Source of the DNA: Ruminococcus sp.
GTDB lineage: Bacteria > Bacillota > Clostridia > Oscillospirales > Ruminococcaceae
DNA: 51,496 nt
Assembly: GCA_015066845.1 (NCBI GenBank)
Contig: SVNO01000006.1
Coordinates: 1-51,496 of the forward strand
Direction: 5' to 3'
Positions within the stretch are counted from its first letter, which is position 1. Each line of letters opens with the position of its first letter. Positions 33,855 to 41,738 of the stretch are shown here, piece by piece. The notes under the pieces are model-generated. The model was not told where the DNA came from. It saw nothing but the letters and a program-made list of their open reading frames with translations, and made no database searches. The translations under genes and the position numbers were made by a program.

Positions 33855-34541
33855 TTATGACTGTCCGGTCATCACGTCGCTGACAATTTTTCCGTCGGTG
33901 ATAGTGATGATGCGGTCGCATTGCAGTGCAATATTTTCATCATGGGTGATGATCAGCATGGTCTGGTTGAATTCGCGGTTGGATTTGCGCAGCAGTTCAA
34001 GGATTTCCACACTGTTCTTGCTGTCAAGGTTGCCGGTGGGTTCATCGGCAAGAATGACGCTGGGGGAAGTAAACAGGGCACGTCCGATGGACACGCGCTG
34101 CTGCTGACCGCCGGAAAGCTGGGAGGGAAGATGGTGGCGGCGTTCCTTGATGTCGAGCATCTCCAGCAATGCGTCCACCTGCTCCGGCTTGGGCTTTCTG
34201 CCGTCCATAATCATGGGGAGGGTGATATTTTCCTCGGCTGTAAGTACGGGGATGAGGTTGTAGAACTGGTAAATCAATCCCACCTGCCGTCTGCGGAAGA
34301 TGGCAAGATTGTGGTTGTTCTGTGCATAGACATCCTGTCCGTCAAGGAATACCTTGCCGGAAGTCGGACGGTCCACACCGCCGAGGATGTGCAGCAGTGT
34401 GGATTTACCTGAACCGGACGGCCCGATTACGGCAGTCAATTGTCCCTTTGGGACAGTAAAGGAAATATCGTCAAGTGCGTGTACTGCGTTTTCACCGCTG
34501 CCGTAAACCTTGCAGAGATGTTCAATTCTCAGTAATTCCAT
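33855..34541 (-). CDS. ABC transporter ATP-binding protein (LolD/MacB/BceA type)
   Basis: This 228-aa cytoplasmic ATPase has all core motifs: Walker A GPSGSGKST, the Q-loop in YQFYNLIPVLTAEENI, signature LSGGQQQR, Walker B VILADEPTGNLDS and the switch His in LIITHDE. The start at 34541 follows a perfect aggagg. It is translated just before the FtsX-type permease and would energise it. Confidence 0.93.
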   Translation of the reverse strand: MELLRIEHLCKVYGSGENAVHALDDISFTVPKGQLTAVIGPSGSGKSTLLHILGGVDRPTSGKVFLDGQDVYAQNNHNLAIFRRRQVGLIYQFYNLIPVLTAEENITLPMIMDGRKPKPEQVDALLEMLDIKERRHHLPSQLSGGQQQRVSIGRALFTSPSVILADEPTGNLDSKNSVEILELLRKSNREFNQTMLIITHDENIALQCDRIITITDGKIVSDVMTGQS

Positions 34542-34611
34542 AGTCGTTCCTCCTGTAGATGTAGGCAATGCTTTTTTCTATATTCCTATTATACCACAGA
34601 AAAATCACATG

Positions 34612-34687
34612 AAAGTGACAGCTGTCTTACATTTTTGTCACTTTTCTCATTTTCTTCCTTGCATGTACGGGGGAAATATGCTATAAT
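34612..34687. promoter_or_regulatory. Operator palindromes and response-regulator promoter
   Basis: The arms aaagtgaca (34612-34620) and tgtcacttt (34636-34644) form a 9-bp inverted repeat. A 10-bp palindrome gacagctgtc sits at 34617-34626. The plus-strand promoter TTGCAT (34659-34664), 17 bp, TATAAT (34682-34687) drives the regulator. On the minus strand a TATAAT lies near 34595 with a poor -35, as expected for an exporter activated by the regulator. Confidence 0.6.
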
Positions 34688-34717
34688 TACAATATTGACC
34701 ATAAAAGGAGGGTATCC

Positions 34718-35392
34718 ATGTCAAAAATACTGCTCGTTGAAGATGATGTTCAGCTTGCGCATAATCTCGTGCGTTTTTTACAGTCCGAGGGCTTTGAGGT
34801 ACTGCACGTCACCGGACAGACGGACGCGTTGGAGGCGTTTGCACTCTACCAGTTTGACTGCGCACTGCTGGACGTTTCCTTACAGGATGGCAATGGTTTT
34901 TCGATCTGCTCTGCCATCAAATCCAAATCCAGTCTGCCCGTCATTTTCCTGACTGCCTCAGCGGATGAAGCCTGCACGGTTGCCGGCTTTGAGGTCGGCG
35001 CGGATGATTATATCGGCAAGCCCTTTCGTCCGCGTGAGCTGATTGCCCGCATGAAAAATGTCATGCGCCGTCAGCATACCGCCTCCCCCCTGCTGCGCTG
35101 CCAGAATGTCAGCATTGATCCTGCGCGCGGCATTGTGATGAAAAACGGTGTGGAATTGTATCTCTCCGCGCTTGAATACCGCCTGCTGCTGGTTTTTTTC
35201 AGCAATAAGGAACAGCTGCTCTCCCGTGACAGGCTCATTGAGGAGCTTTGGGCGGTGTCGAGTGAATTTGTTTCGGACAATACGCTGAATGTGTACATGA
35301 AACGGCTGCGTGAGAAAATCGAGGACGACCCCCAGAATCCGTCCATCATCCGCACGGTGCGCGGACTCGGCTACAAGGCGGTGGAGGGATGA
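34718..35392 (+). CDS. OmpR-family response regulator
   Basis: This 224-aa two-component regulator has a receiver domain (1-118) with acidic residues in LLVEDD, phospho-acceptor Asp52 in CALLDVSL, the conserved Thr in VIFLTAS and Lys in IGKPF. A winged-helix DNA-binding domain follows (about 130-222, ending SIIRTVRGLGYKAVEG). The start has aaaggaggg. It overlaps the kinase gene by ATGA. The likely target is the divergent ABC exporter. Confidence 0.93.
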   Translation: MSKILLVEDDVQLAHNLVRFLQSEGFEVLHVTGQTDALEAFALYQFDCALLDVSLQDGNGFSICSAIKSKSSLPVIFLTASADEACTVAGFEVGADDYIGKPFRPRELIARMKNVMRRQHTASPLLRCQNVSIDPARGIVMKNGVELYLSALEYRLLLVFFSNKEQLLSRDRLIEELWAVSSEFVSDNTLNVYMKRLREKIEDDPQNPSIIRTVRGLGYKAVEG

Positions 35393-36390
35393 TGCGCGAT
35401 CCGGAGGTGCGCAGTCAGCTCGTACTGCATTGCCTGCTGACGATTTTAGCCGTGATGCCTGTGTTCACCCTGAGCATCCCGTCAGCCCTCATTCTCCTCG
35501 GCTTTTCCCTTGCCGTGCTCTGTGTGTCGCTGTACCAGCACTGGAAGCGCAGCCGGAAAATTTCGCAGCTTTGTGATTCAATTGACGATATTTTGCATGG
35601 CAAGGAGCAGGTGGAGCTTTCCGCTTTTGAGGAAGGTGAACTGAATATTCTGATAACGGAAATCCAGAAAATGACCATCCGCCTGCGCGAACAGAATGCT
35701 GTGCTGCACCAGAATCACATCTATCTCAAAGAATCCATGGAGGACATCTCCCACCAGCTGCGCACCCCCCTGACCTCCATGCACCTGCTGTTGGGAATGC
35801 TGCGTTCTCCGGAACTCAGCCACAAAGAGCGCATGGAATATCTGCAAGAGCTGTACGGACTTGCAGCACGGATGCAATGGCTGATTGAAACGCTTCTCAA
35901 TCTCTCCCGTCTGGAGGCAGGTGCAGTGCATTTCCGGCAGGAAACCGTGCATTGCCGCACCCTCATCCGCGCCGCGCTTGAGCCGGTAGCAGTTGCCATT
36001 GAGCTGAAAGGGATCACGGTGGATGTGCAAATCAACGGTTCACCGGAATTTACAGGGGATTTGCAGTACTGCACGGAAGCGGTCTGCAACCTGCTGAAAA
36101 ACTGCATGGAGCACACGCCGGAAAACGGGCGCATTACCATTACCGCGCAGGAGAACCCCATTTACACACAGCTGTGCATCACGGACACGGGCAGCGGCAT
36201 CCGGCAGGAGGATCTGCCCCATATCTTCGAGCGTTTCTATCGTTCCTCCGATTTTGCAAAGAGTGGCTATGGCATCGGACTTGCTTTTGCCAGAAAGGTG
36301 ATTGCCAAGCAGAATGGCAGTTTGCAGGTGCGCAATGCCAAAACAGGGGGCGCAGAATTTGATTTGCGGATTTATAAGACGGTGGTATAG
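35389..36390 (+). CDS. Intramembrane-sensing histidine kinase (BceS-like)
   Basis: This 333-aa kinase has two N-terminal helices (about 10-30 and 32-50) with almost no external loop. That is the mark of intramembrane-sensing kinases, which read the activity of a partner ABC transporter. The H-box SHQLRTPLTS carries His122. The HATPase_c domain shows NLLKNCMEHTP (N), DTGSGI (G1) and GYGIGLAF (G2). The start codon overlaps the regulator stop. ATG 35392 is a possible alternative. Confidence 0.9.
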   Translation: MMRDPEVRSQLVLHCLLTILAVMPVFTLSIPSALILLGFSLAVLCVSLYQHWKRSRKISQLCDSIDDILHGKEQVELSAFEEGELNILITEIQKMTIRLREQNAVLHQNHIYLKESMEDISHQLRTPLTSMHLLLGMLRSPELSHKERMEYLQELYGLAARMQWLIETLLNLSRLEAGAVHFRQETVHCRTLIRAALEPVAVAIELKGITVDVQINGSPEFTGDLQYCTEAVCNLLKNCMEHTPENGRITITAQENPIYTQLCITDTGSGIRQEDLPHIFERFYRSSDFAKSGYGIGLAFARKVIAKQNGSLQVRNAKTGGAEFDLRIYKTVV

Positions 36391-36392
36391 CA

Positions 36393-36633
36393 ACAGTCGA
36401 TGCTTGAAAAATTTGACAAAGATTTAACATTATTCGTATTGTTTTCCTGATAAAAACAATGTATACTATAAGAACAGTGCATCGACTGTCAGCACTCGCT
36501 GACGCGGACATCTGTTCAGGGCTGCTGTAGTTTTTCGTCAGGCTGACGGAAAAGCTGCAAGCAAGATGCGTGCAAAGCCGTCAGGCGGTCTTTGTGCGGC
36601 ATTGTGTTAAATCACAAACAACAAGGAGTGTTG
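36393..36633 (+). promoter_or_regulatory. Pyruvate kinase promoter and structured leader
   Basis: TTGTTT (36439-36444), 17 bp and TATACT (36462-36467) form the promoter. It is bracketed by perfect 11-bp inverted repeats, acagtcgatgc (36393-36403) and gcatcgactgt (36479-36489). The following leader of about 160 nt holds further stems, such as tttttcgtcag pairing with ctgacggaaaa, before the aaggag site. No known riboswitch is recognised. Confidence 0.6.
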
Positions 36634-38055
36634 ATGATGAGAAAAACGAAAATTGTATGTACCATTGGTCCTGCAACGGACGATGAAGCCATCCTGCGTG
36701 AAATGATGCTTGCCGGCATGAATGTTGCCCGCTTCAATTTCTCCCATGGTGATTATGCAACCCATGAGAAGCGGTTCAATGAAATTGTACGGCTGCGCAA
36801 GGAGCTTGGACTGCCGATTGCAACCATGCTCGATACAAAAGGACCGGAAGTGCGTCTGCGCAAATTCGTGGACAACAAGCCCGTGGAAATTTTTGACGGC
36901 GACCTGTACACACTGACCACACAGGATGTCCCCTGCACTAACGAGGTGGGCAGCATCACATTCCCCAAACTGCCGCAGGACGTGACCATTGGTACACGCA
37001 TTCTGATCAACGACGGTCTGATCGAACTGCTGGTGGAAAAAATCGCCAAGACAGACATCATCTGCCGCGTCATTCACGGCGGCATCCTCTCCAATAACAA
37101 GAGCATCAACGTACCCGGTGTGCGCCTTTCCATGCCCTATCTGAGTGACGCGGATATGGGCGACTTGGAATTCGGCGCGAAGATGGGCTATGACTTCATC
37201 GCTGCAAGCTTTGTGCGCACGGCAGCGGACATCAACTACCTGCGCAGATTCACACAGAGTCTGGGCTGGTTCAATGTACGCATCATCGCAAAAATCGAAA
37301 ACCGCGAGGGCGTGGAGAATATTGACGAAATTCTGGAGGCGGCGGACGGCATCATGGTAGCGCGCGGCGACATGGGCGTAGAAATCCCCTTTGAGCAGAT
37401 TCCGGCAATCCAGAAAGAGCTGATTTCCAAGGGTTACAATGCCGGAAAGCAGGTTATCACAGCAACACAGATGCTCGAATCCATGATCAACAATCCGCGT
37501 CCGACTCGTGCGGAAATCACAGACGTAGCAAATGCGATTTATGACGGCACAAGTGCCATCATGCTCTCCGGCGAAACCGCAGCCGGACAGTTCCCCGTAG
37601 AGGCAGTACGCACCATGGTGCTCATTGCAGCGACAACGGAGAAGAATATTGACTACAAGCACGAATTTGACACCCGCAAGGAGGATGGCAACACAAGCAT
37701 TGAGGAGGGCATTGCCCATGCAACTGTTACTACGGCACACGACCTGAATGCCAAGGCAATTATCACCGTCACCAAGCGCGGTCAGACGGCGCGTCTGATT
37801 TCCAAGTACCGTCCTGCATTCCCCATTGTGGGCTGCACCACGGACGAGGAAAACCAGCGGCAGATGAGCATGAGCTGGGGCGTAACGCCGATTGTCATTG
37901 ACGAAGAAACCAACACAGACGTGCTCTTTGCCAAGGCGGTGGCAGCGGCAAAGGAAAACGGCATTGTCGAGGACGGCGATTTGGTTGTCATCACTGCCGG
38001 CGTACCGCTGGGTATTTCGGGTATGACGAATATGATGAAAGTAGAACGCATCTGA
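36634..38055 (+). CDS. pyk: Pyruvate kinase
   Basis: This 473-aa cytoplasmic glycolytic enzyme converts phosphoenolpyruvate and ADP to pyruvate and ATP. The diagnostic motif IMVARGDMGVEIPF is present. So are TKIVCTIGPAT at the start, MLDTKGPEVR of the active site, KIENREGVEN with the catalytic Lys, and the B-domain insertion (about 70-170). The C-terminal allosteric domain (about 340-473) is present, but the extra PEP-utiliser domain found in Bacillus is not. The start at 36634 or 36637 follows caaggag. Confidence 0.96.
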   Translation: MMRKTKIVCTIGPATDDEAILREMMLAGMNVARFNFSHGDYATHEKRFNEIVRLRKELGLPIATMLDTKGPEVRLRKFVDNKPVEIFDGDLYTLTTQDVPCTNEVGSITFPKLPQDVTIGTRILINDGLIELLVEKIAKTDIICRVIHGGILSNNKSINVPGVRLSMPYLSDADMGDLEFGAKMGYDFIAASFVRTAADINYLRRFTQSLGWFNVRIIAKIENREGVENIDEILEAADGIMVARGDMGVEIPFEQIPAIQKELISKGYNAGKQVITATQMLESMINNPRPTRAEITDVANAIYDGTSAIMLSGETAAGQFPVEAVRTMVLIAATTEKNIDYKHEFDTRKEDGNTSIEEGIAHATVTTAHDLNAKAIITVTKRGQTARLISKYRPAFPIVGCTTDEENQRQMSMSWGVTPIVIDEETNTDVLFAKAVAAAKENGIVEDGDLVVITAGVPLGISGMTNMMKVERI

Positions 38056-38077
38056 TGATTAGAACGCATCTGATGAT
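38042..38077 (+). repeat. 18-bp perfect tandem duplication over the pyk stop
   Basis: The unit tagaacgcatctgatgat occurs twice without a gap (38042-38059 and 38060-38077). The first unit contains the pyruvate kinase stop codon TGA, and the second provides a spare copy downstream. Confidence 0.9.
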
Positions 38078-38078
38078 A

Positions 38079-38118
38079 CGGGAGATTTCGCGCTGAAATC
38101 TCCCGCTTCGCTTTTTTT
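38079..38118 (+). terminator. Terminator of pyruvate kinase gene
   Basis: An 11-bp stem (cgggagatttc, 38079-38089, with gaaatctcccg, 38095-38105) is followed by a T-rich tract ending in seven T. Confidence 0.9.
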
Positions 38119-38162
38119 CGCGGCAAGTTTTGTCGATTTTCCGCACGATTCCCAGACCGCAC

Positions 38163-38192
38163 TTGACGCAGCTGCAAGCTTTGTGGTATAAT
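38163..38192 (+). promoter_or_regulatory. Promoter of the 46-aa small gene
   Basis: TTGACG (38163-38168), 18 bp, and TATAAT (38187-38192) lie about 37 bp upstream of the small ORF. Confidence 0.75.
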
Positions 38193-38228
38193 GTTGCTCT
38201 ACGCCATATGACAGGAAAGGAGCAGTAC

Positions 38229-38369
38229 ATGAACCAGAACCAATTCGCCGCACTTCTCTTTGCCATGCTCGCCGGCTTGCAGGCTGAATCGCCGCCGGAT
38301 GAGGGCAAGGTGCAGGGATTATGCCAGGCAGGGAGCGATACAGAACGGACGGATACCTCCCAGAAATGA
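38229..38369 (+). CDS. Free-standing 46-aa small protein
   Basis: This small gene has its own promoter, an aaaggag site, an ATG and a terminator directly at its stop codon. That makes a true transcript likely. The peptide starts MNQNQFAALLFAMLAGLQA, a short hydrophobic helix, and continues with an acidic and polar tail (PPDEGK, then Ser/Thr/Asp-rich). The hydrophobic part may sit at the membrane. The family is unknown. Confidence 0.7.
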   Translation: MNQNQFAALLFAMLAGLQAESPPDEGKVQGLCQAGSDTERTDTSQK

Positions 38370-38400
38370 AAATTCCCCCGATATTTCGGGGGAATTTTTA
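38370..38400. terminator. Terminator after the small gene, shared with ispH-rpsA
   Basis: The stem aaattccccc (38370-38379) and gggggaattt (38388-38397) is followed by T-rich sequence on both strands. It lies between convergent genes. Confidence 0.85.
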
Positions 38401-38426
38401 ATCATTCAGTTGTTTTAAGGGAGGAA

Positions 38427-40394
38427 TTATTCCTCGTCCTCTGCTTCCTCATCCTCAACGTCTGCCTCGTCATCGAGCAGTGCGCGCATGGACAGGGAGA
38501 TACGGTTGCTGTCTGTGTCGATACCAGTAATCTTTACCTTTACCTCGTCGCCAACTGCAACAACGTCCTTAACATTCTCTACGCGGCGGTCAGCCAGCTG
38601 AGAAATATGAATCAGACCGTCAACGCCGTCAATGATCTGTGCGAATGCACCGAATGTTGTAACGGAAACAACCTTAGCGTCAACAACATCGCCAACCTCG
38701 TAGTTAGCCTTGAACTGCTCCCACGGATTGTCCTCTGTCTTCTTGTAGCCCAGAGAAATTCTGTCGTTCTCCTGATCGAGATCCTTGATGTATACCTTCA
38801 GCACATCGCCAACGGATACAACCTGACTCGGATGCTTGATTCTGTTCCAGCTCAGCTCGGAAATGTGAACCATACCGTCAATGCCGCCCAGATCTACGAA
38901 TGCACCGTAGTTTGTCAGGGACTTAACCTCGCCCTCGTACTCCTTGCCGATTTCAGCAGTTTCCCAGAACTTAGCCTTTGCAGCTTCCTTCTCCTGACGC
39001 TGTACAGCCTTGATAGAGCCTACTGCGGACTTTCTTCTCTGCTCCGGTACTTCCAGAACAACAAACTTTACTTCCTGACCCTTGAGTGCATCCAGAGATG
39101 CTTCACGGGGCAGACCTGTCTGGGATGCCGGAATAAAGATGCGAACGCCCTCATAGAATACATTCACGCCGCCCTTTACTACTGCACTTACAGTTGCAGT
39201 GAGAACTGCGTTCTCTTCCTTTGCCTTGACTACCTTCTCAACGCCCATCTGCTCGTCCACTCTCTTCTTGGACAGTGCAGCTGTACCGTCCTGATCGTTT
39301 ACCTTGATAACAATCAGGTCGATCTCATCGCCAATGCTTACAATGTCAGCCGGCTTCTTGGACGGGTCATTTGTCAGCTCAGAAAGTGCTACATAGCCTG
39401 TCTGCTTTGTGCCCAGATCTACAGTAACTTCTGTGCTGTTGATACCTGTTACAATACCCTTAACGCGTGCGTTGGTATGTAATTTCTTGAAAGTATCCTC
39501 GACTGCCTGTGCAAAGTCGATATCCTCCTCTGTCATTTCCTTGTTCATCAGTTCGCTCATGGTTGTGACTACCTCCTTAATTATATGCGCCGGTGTCGAA
39601 GCACCAGCTGTAATGCCGATTTTCTCAGCATTGAACAGGTCTAAAGTGTTAAGCTCGTCCGCATTCTCAATGTGATACGTCCTGCAATAGCCGGAGCTGA
39701 CATCGTAGAGCTTCACAGTATTGGAACTGTGCTTGCCGCCGATGACAATCATACAGTCGGACTGCGCCGCGAGAGCCGCAGCATCGGACTGCCGTGTTTC
39801 CGTTGCACTGCAAATCGTGTCGAACACTACAAGATTGGGATTGTCTTTAGGAAGAACCTTCAAACACTCTCCCCATATTATACTATTATACGTTGTTTGG
39901 GCAACAATTGCAAGTCTTTTCTGAAAATTTTTTTCATTTTTTTGAAAAAAAGCATTTAGCACAAACTCATCCTTGAAAACAAAATAATTTTCGTTACAAT
40001 GACCAACGATTCCTTGCACTTCCGGATGGTTTTCATCGCCGGCAATGAGGACAAAATACCCCTCCGCTGTTTTTTCTGCAACAATTTTGTGAATCCTTGC
40101 AACGAACGGACAGGTCGCGTCAATCACAGGATTGCCGCGTGCGGCGATCTCCTCGTACACCTGCCTGCCGACACCGTGGGAACGGATCACCACATGTTCC
40201 CCCTCGCGCAGCTCGCTGACCTTGGAAATGATACGCGCACCGCGCTGCACCATATCGTTCACCACGTCCGTGTTGTGGATGATCGGGCCAAGCGTTGCGA
40301 CCTGCTCACCGCGTTCCAGTGCACGATAGACCATCTGCACCGCACGGTTAACACCAAAGCAGAAACCAGCGGATTCTGCCACAGTAATCTGCAT
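38427..40394 (-). CDS. ispH: IspH-ribosomal protein S1 fusion
   Basis: This 655-aa bifunctional protein has two parts. Residues 1-285 are 4-hydroxy-3-methylbut-2-enyl diphosphate reductase, the last step of the MEP isoprenoid pathway, with iron-sulfur cysteines in GFCFGVNRA (Cys12), ATCPFV and TICSATETRQ. Residues about 300-635 contain four S1 RNA-binding repeats, the last two strongest (GEVKSLTNYGAFVDLGGIDG and VVSVTTFGAFAQIIDGVDG), ending in an acidic tail. This fusion is common in clostridia. The start follows aaggagct and is one base after the plsC stop. Confidence 0.95.
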   Translation of the reverse strand: MQITVAESAGFCFGVNRAVQMVYRALERGEQVATLGPIIHNTDVVNDMVQRGARIISKVSELREGEHVVIRSHGVGRQVYEEIAARGNPVIDATCPFVARIHKIVAEKTAEGYFVLIAGDENHPEVQGIVGHCNENYFVFKDEFVLNAFFQKNEKNFQKRLAIVAQTTYNSIIWGECLKVLPKDNPNLVVFDTICSATETRQSDAAALAAQSDCMIVIGGKHSSNTVKLYDVSSGYCRTYHIENADELNTLDLFNAEKIGITAGASTPAHIIKEVVTTMSELMNKEMTEEDIDFAQAVEDTFKKLHTNARVKGIVTGINSTEVTVDLGTKQTGYVALSELTNDPSKKPADIVSIGDEIDLIVIKVNDQDGTAALSKKRVDEQMGVEKVVKAKEENAVLTATVSAVVKGGVNVFYEGVRIFIPASQTGLPREASLDALKGQEVKFVVLEVPEQRRKSAVGSIKAVQRQEKEAAKAKFWETAEIGKEYEGEVKSLTNYGAFVDLGGIDGMVHISELSWNRIKHPSQVVSVGDVLKVYIKDLDQENDRISLGYKKTEDNPWEQFKANYEVGDVVDAKVVSVTTFGAFAQIIDGVDGLIHISQLADRRVENVKDVVAVGDEVKVKITGIDTDSNRISLSMRALLDDEADVEDEEAEDEE

Positions 40395-40395
40395 C

Positions 40396-41049
40396 TTAGT
40401 TCAGCTCCTTTTCGGATGTTTCTTCTGCCATCGGGATAGCCGGCGGTTCATCGACCAGCGCACGGATGCCATCCATAATGGGCGGAACAACGTTCTTTTT
40501 CAGGGAGCGCAGCATTTCACGCTCACCAAGCCCCTCGCTCACTGCAAGCTTTGCCGCAGGGATGGGCTTGCCGTAGCGGACAATGATCTTACTGCGGAAA
40601 TGCAGCTTTTCTCCGAAGCTCAGACCAACCGGAATGACATCCGCGCCTGCCTGCGCCGCAATCAATGCAACGCCGGTTTTGCCCTTGCCGACTCTGCCGT
40701 CCTTGCTGCGTGTTCCTTCCGGAAAAATCAGCAGATGGCAGCCCTCGTGGACAGTGTTGATGGCGCGTTCAATTGCCGCAGTATCACCCTTTCCACGTTC
40801 CACAGGAAATGCGCCGAGTGCACGGATGAGCGCACCGAACGCTTTTTTCTCAAACAGCTCGGATTTTGCCATGAAGCGAAATTTGCCCCTTGCGCAAATC
40901 ACCACAAGCACGGGGTCTGCATAGCTGCGATGATTGGAGGCGAAGATGAAATTCCCGTTTTTCGGGATGTTTTCGCGCCCCTCCACCCTGATATTGTACC
41001 AGAAGAAGAAGGCAGCGCGCACTAAAAAGACAATCAGATGATACAGCAT
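40396..41049 (-). CDS. plsC: 1-acyl-sn-glycerol-3-phosphate acyltransferase
   Basis: This 217-aa membrane-bound enzyme adds the second acyl chain in phospholipid synthesis. It has an N-terminal hydrophobic helix, the catalytic HX4D box in NHRSYADP, the FPEGTRSKDG motif that binds glycerol phosphate, and the VIPVGLSFGEK region. The start follows ggagg and lies 12 bp after cmk. It belongs to the flavoprotein-cmk-plsC-ispH run. Confidence 0.93.
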   Translation of the reverse strand: MLYHLIVFLVRAAFFFWYNIRVEGRENIPKNGNFIFASNHRSYADPVLVVICARGKFRFMAKSELFEKKAFGALIRALGAFPVERGKGDTAAIERAINTVHEGCHLLIFPEGTRSKDGRVGKGKTGVALIAAQAGADVIPVGLSFGEKLHFRSKIIVRYGKPIPAAKLAVSEGLGEREMLRSLKKNVVPPIMDGIRALVDEPPAIPMAEETSEKELN

Positions 41050-41061
41050 TCCAGCCTCCGG

Positions 41062-41727
41062 TTAGTTCATAATCTTCTGAATCATGCCTGTGATATGCTC
41101 CACCACTTCATTGAATCCCATGTTTGTGGTATCAAGGAGCACAGCGTCCTTTGCCTGCTGGAGGGGAGCGATTTCGCGGTGCATATCCGCATAATCACGC
41201 GCCTCGATATCAGCAAGGATTTGTTCATAGGACGGGCAGTCCGGCTTTTCGCGCAGCTCCAGATAACGGCGGCTTGCACGTTCCTGCGCGGATGCTGTCA
41301 GGTAGATTTTCAGGTCGGCATCGGGCAGCACTACTGCGCCGATGTCCCTGCCATCCATAATGACATTGTTCTCGGCGGCGATTTTCTTCTGCAAATCAAG
41401 CAGCAGTGCGCGAACCTCCGGCACAGCGGACACCTTGGAAGCAGCCATGGATACTTCGGGGCTGCGGATATAATCGGTCACGTCCTCGCCGTTGAGCAAA
41501 ACGCGCTGTACGCCGCCGATGAATTTCAGCTCGACATGAATATTGTCAATTTCCTGCGCAACTGCGCCATTTTCCAGACAATTGCTGCGGATGGCATAGA
41601 GTCCGATGGCACGGTAGAGTGCGCCGGTATCAGCATGAATGAAGCCAAGCTCTCTGGCTACGGTTCGGGAAATACTGCTTTTGCCAGCCCCACCGGGGCC
41701 ATCAATGGCAATGTTGATTGTTTTCAT
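41062..41727 (-). CDS. cmk: Cytidylate kinase
   Basis: This 221-aa kinase phosphorylates CMP and dCMP. IAIDGPGGAGKSS is the P-loop. GRDIGAVVLPDADLKIYLTA is the conserved CMP-binding and lid-adjacent segment, and RASRRY matches the lid. The length is exactly typical. A much longer in-frame ORF extends upstream to 42036, but aaggag before 41727 and the immediate motif fix the start. In many clostridia cmk also precedes plsC and ispH-rpsA. Confidence 0.95.
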   Translation of the reverse strand: MKTINIAIDGPGGAGKSSISRTVARELGFIHADTGALYRAIGLYAIRSNCLENGAVAQEIDNIHVELKFIGGVQRVLLNGEDVTDYIRSPEVSMAASKVSAVPEVRALLLDLQKKIAAENNVIMDGRDIGAVVLPDADLKIYLTASAQERASRRYLELREKPDCPSYEQILADIEARDYADMHREIAPLQQAKDAVLLDTTNMGFNEVVEHITGMIQKIMN

Positions 41728-41738
41728 AACAAACTCCT

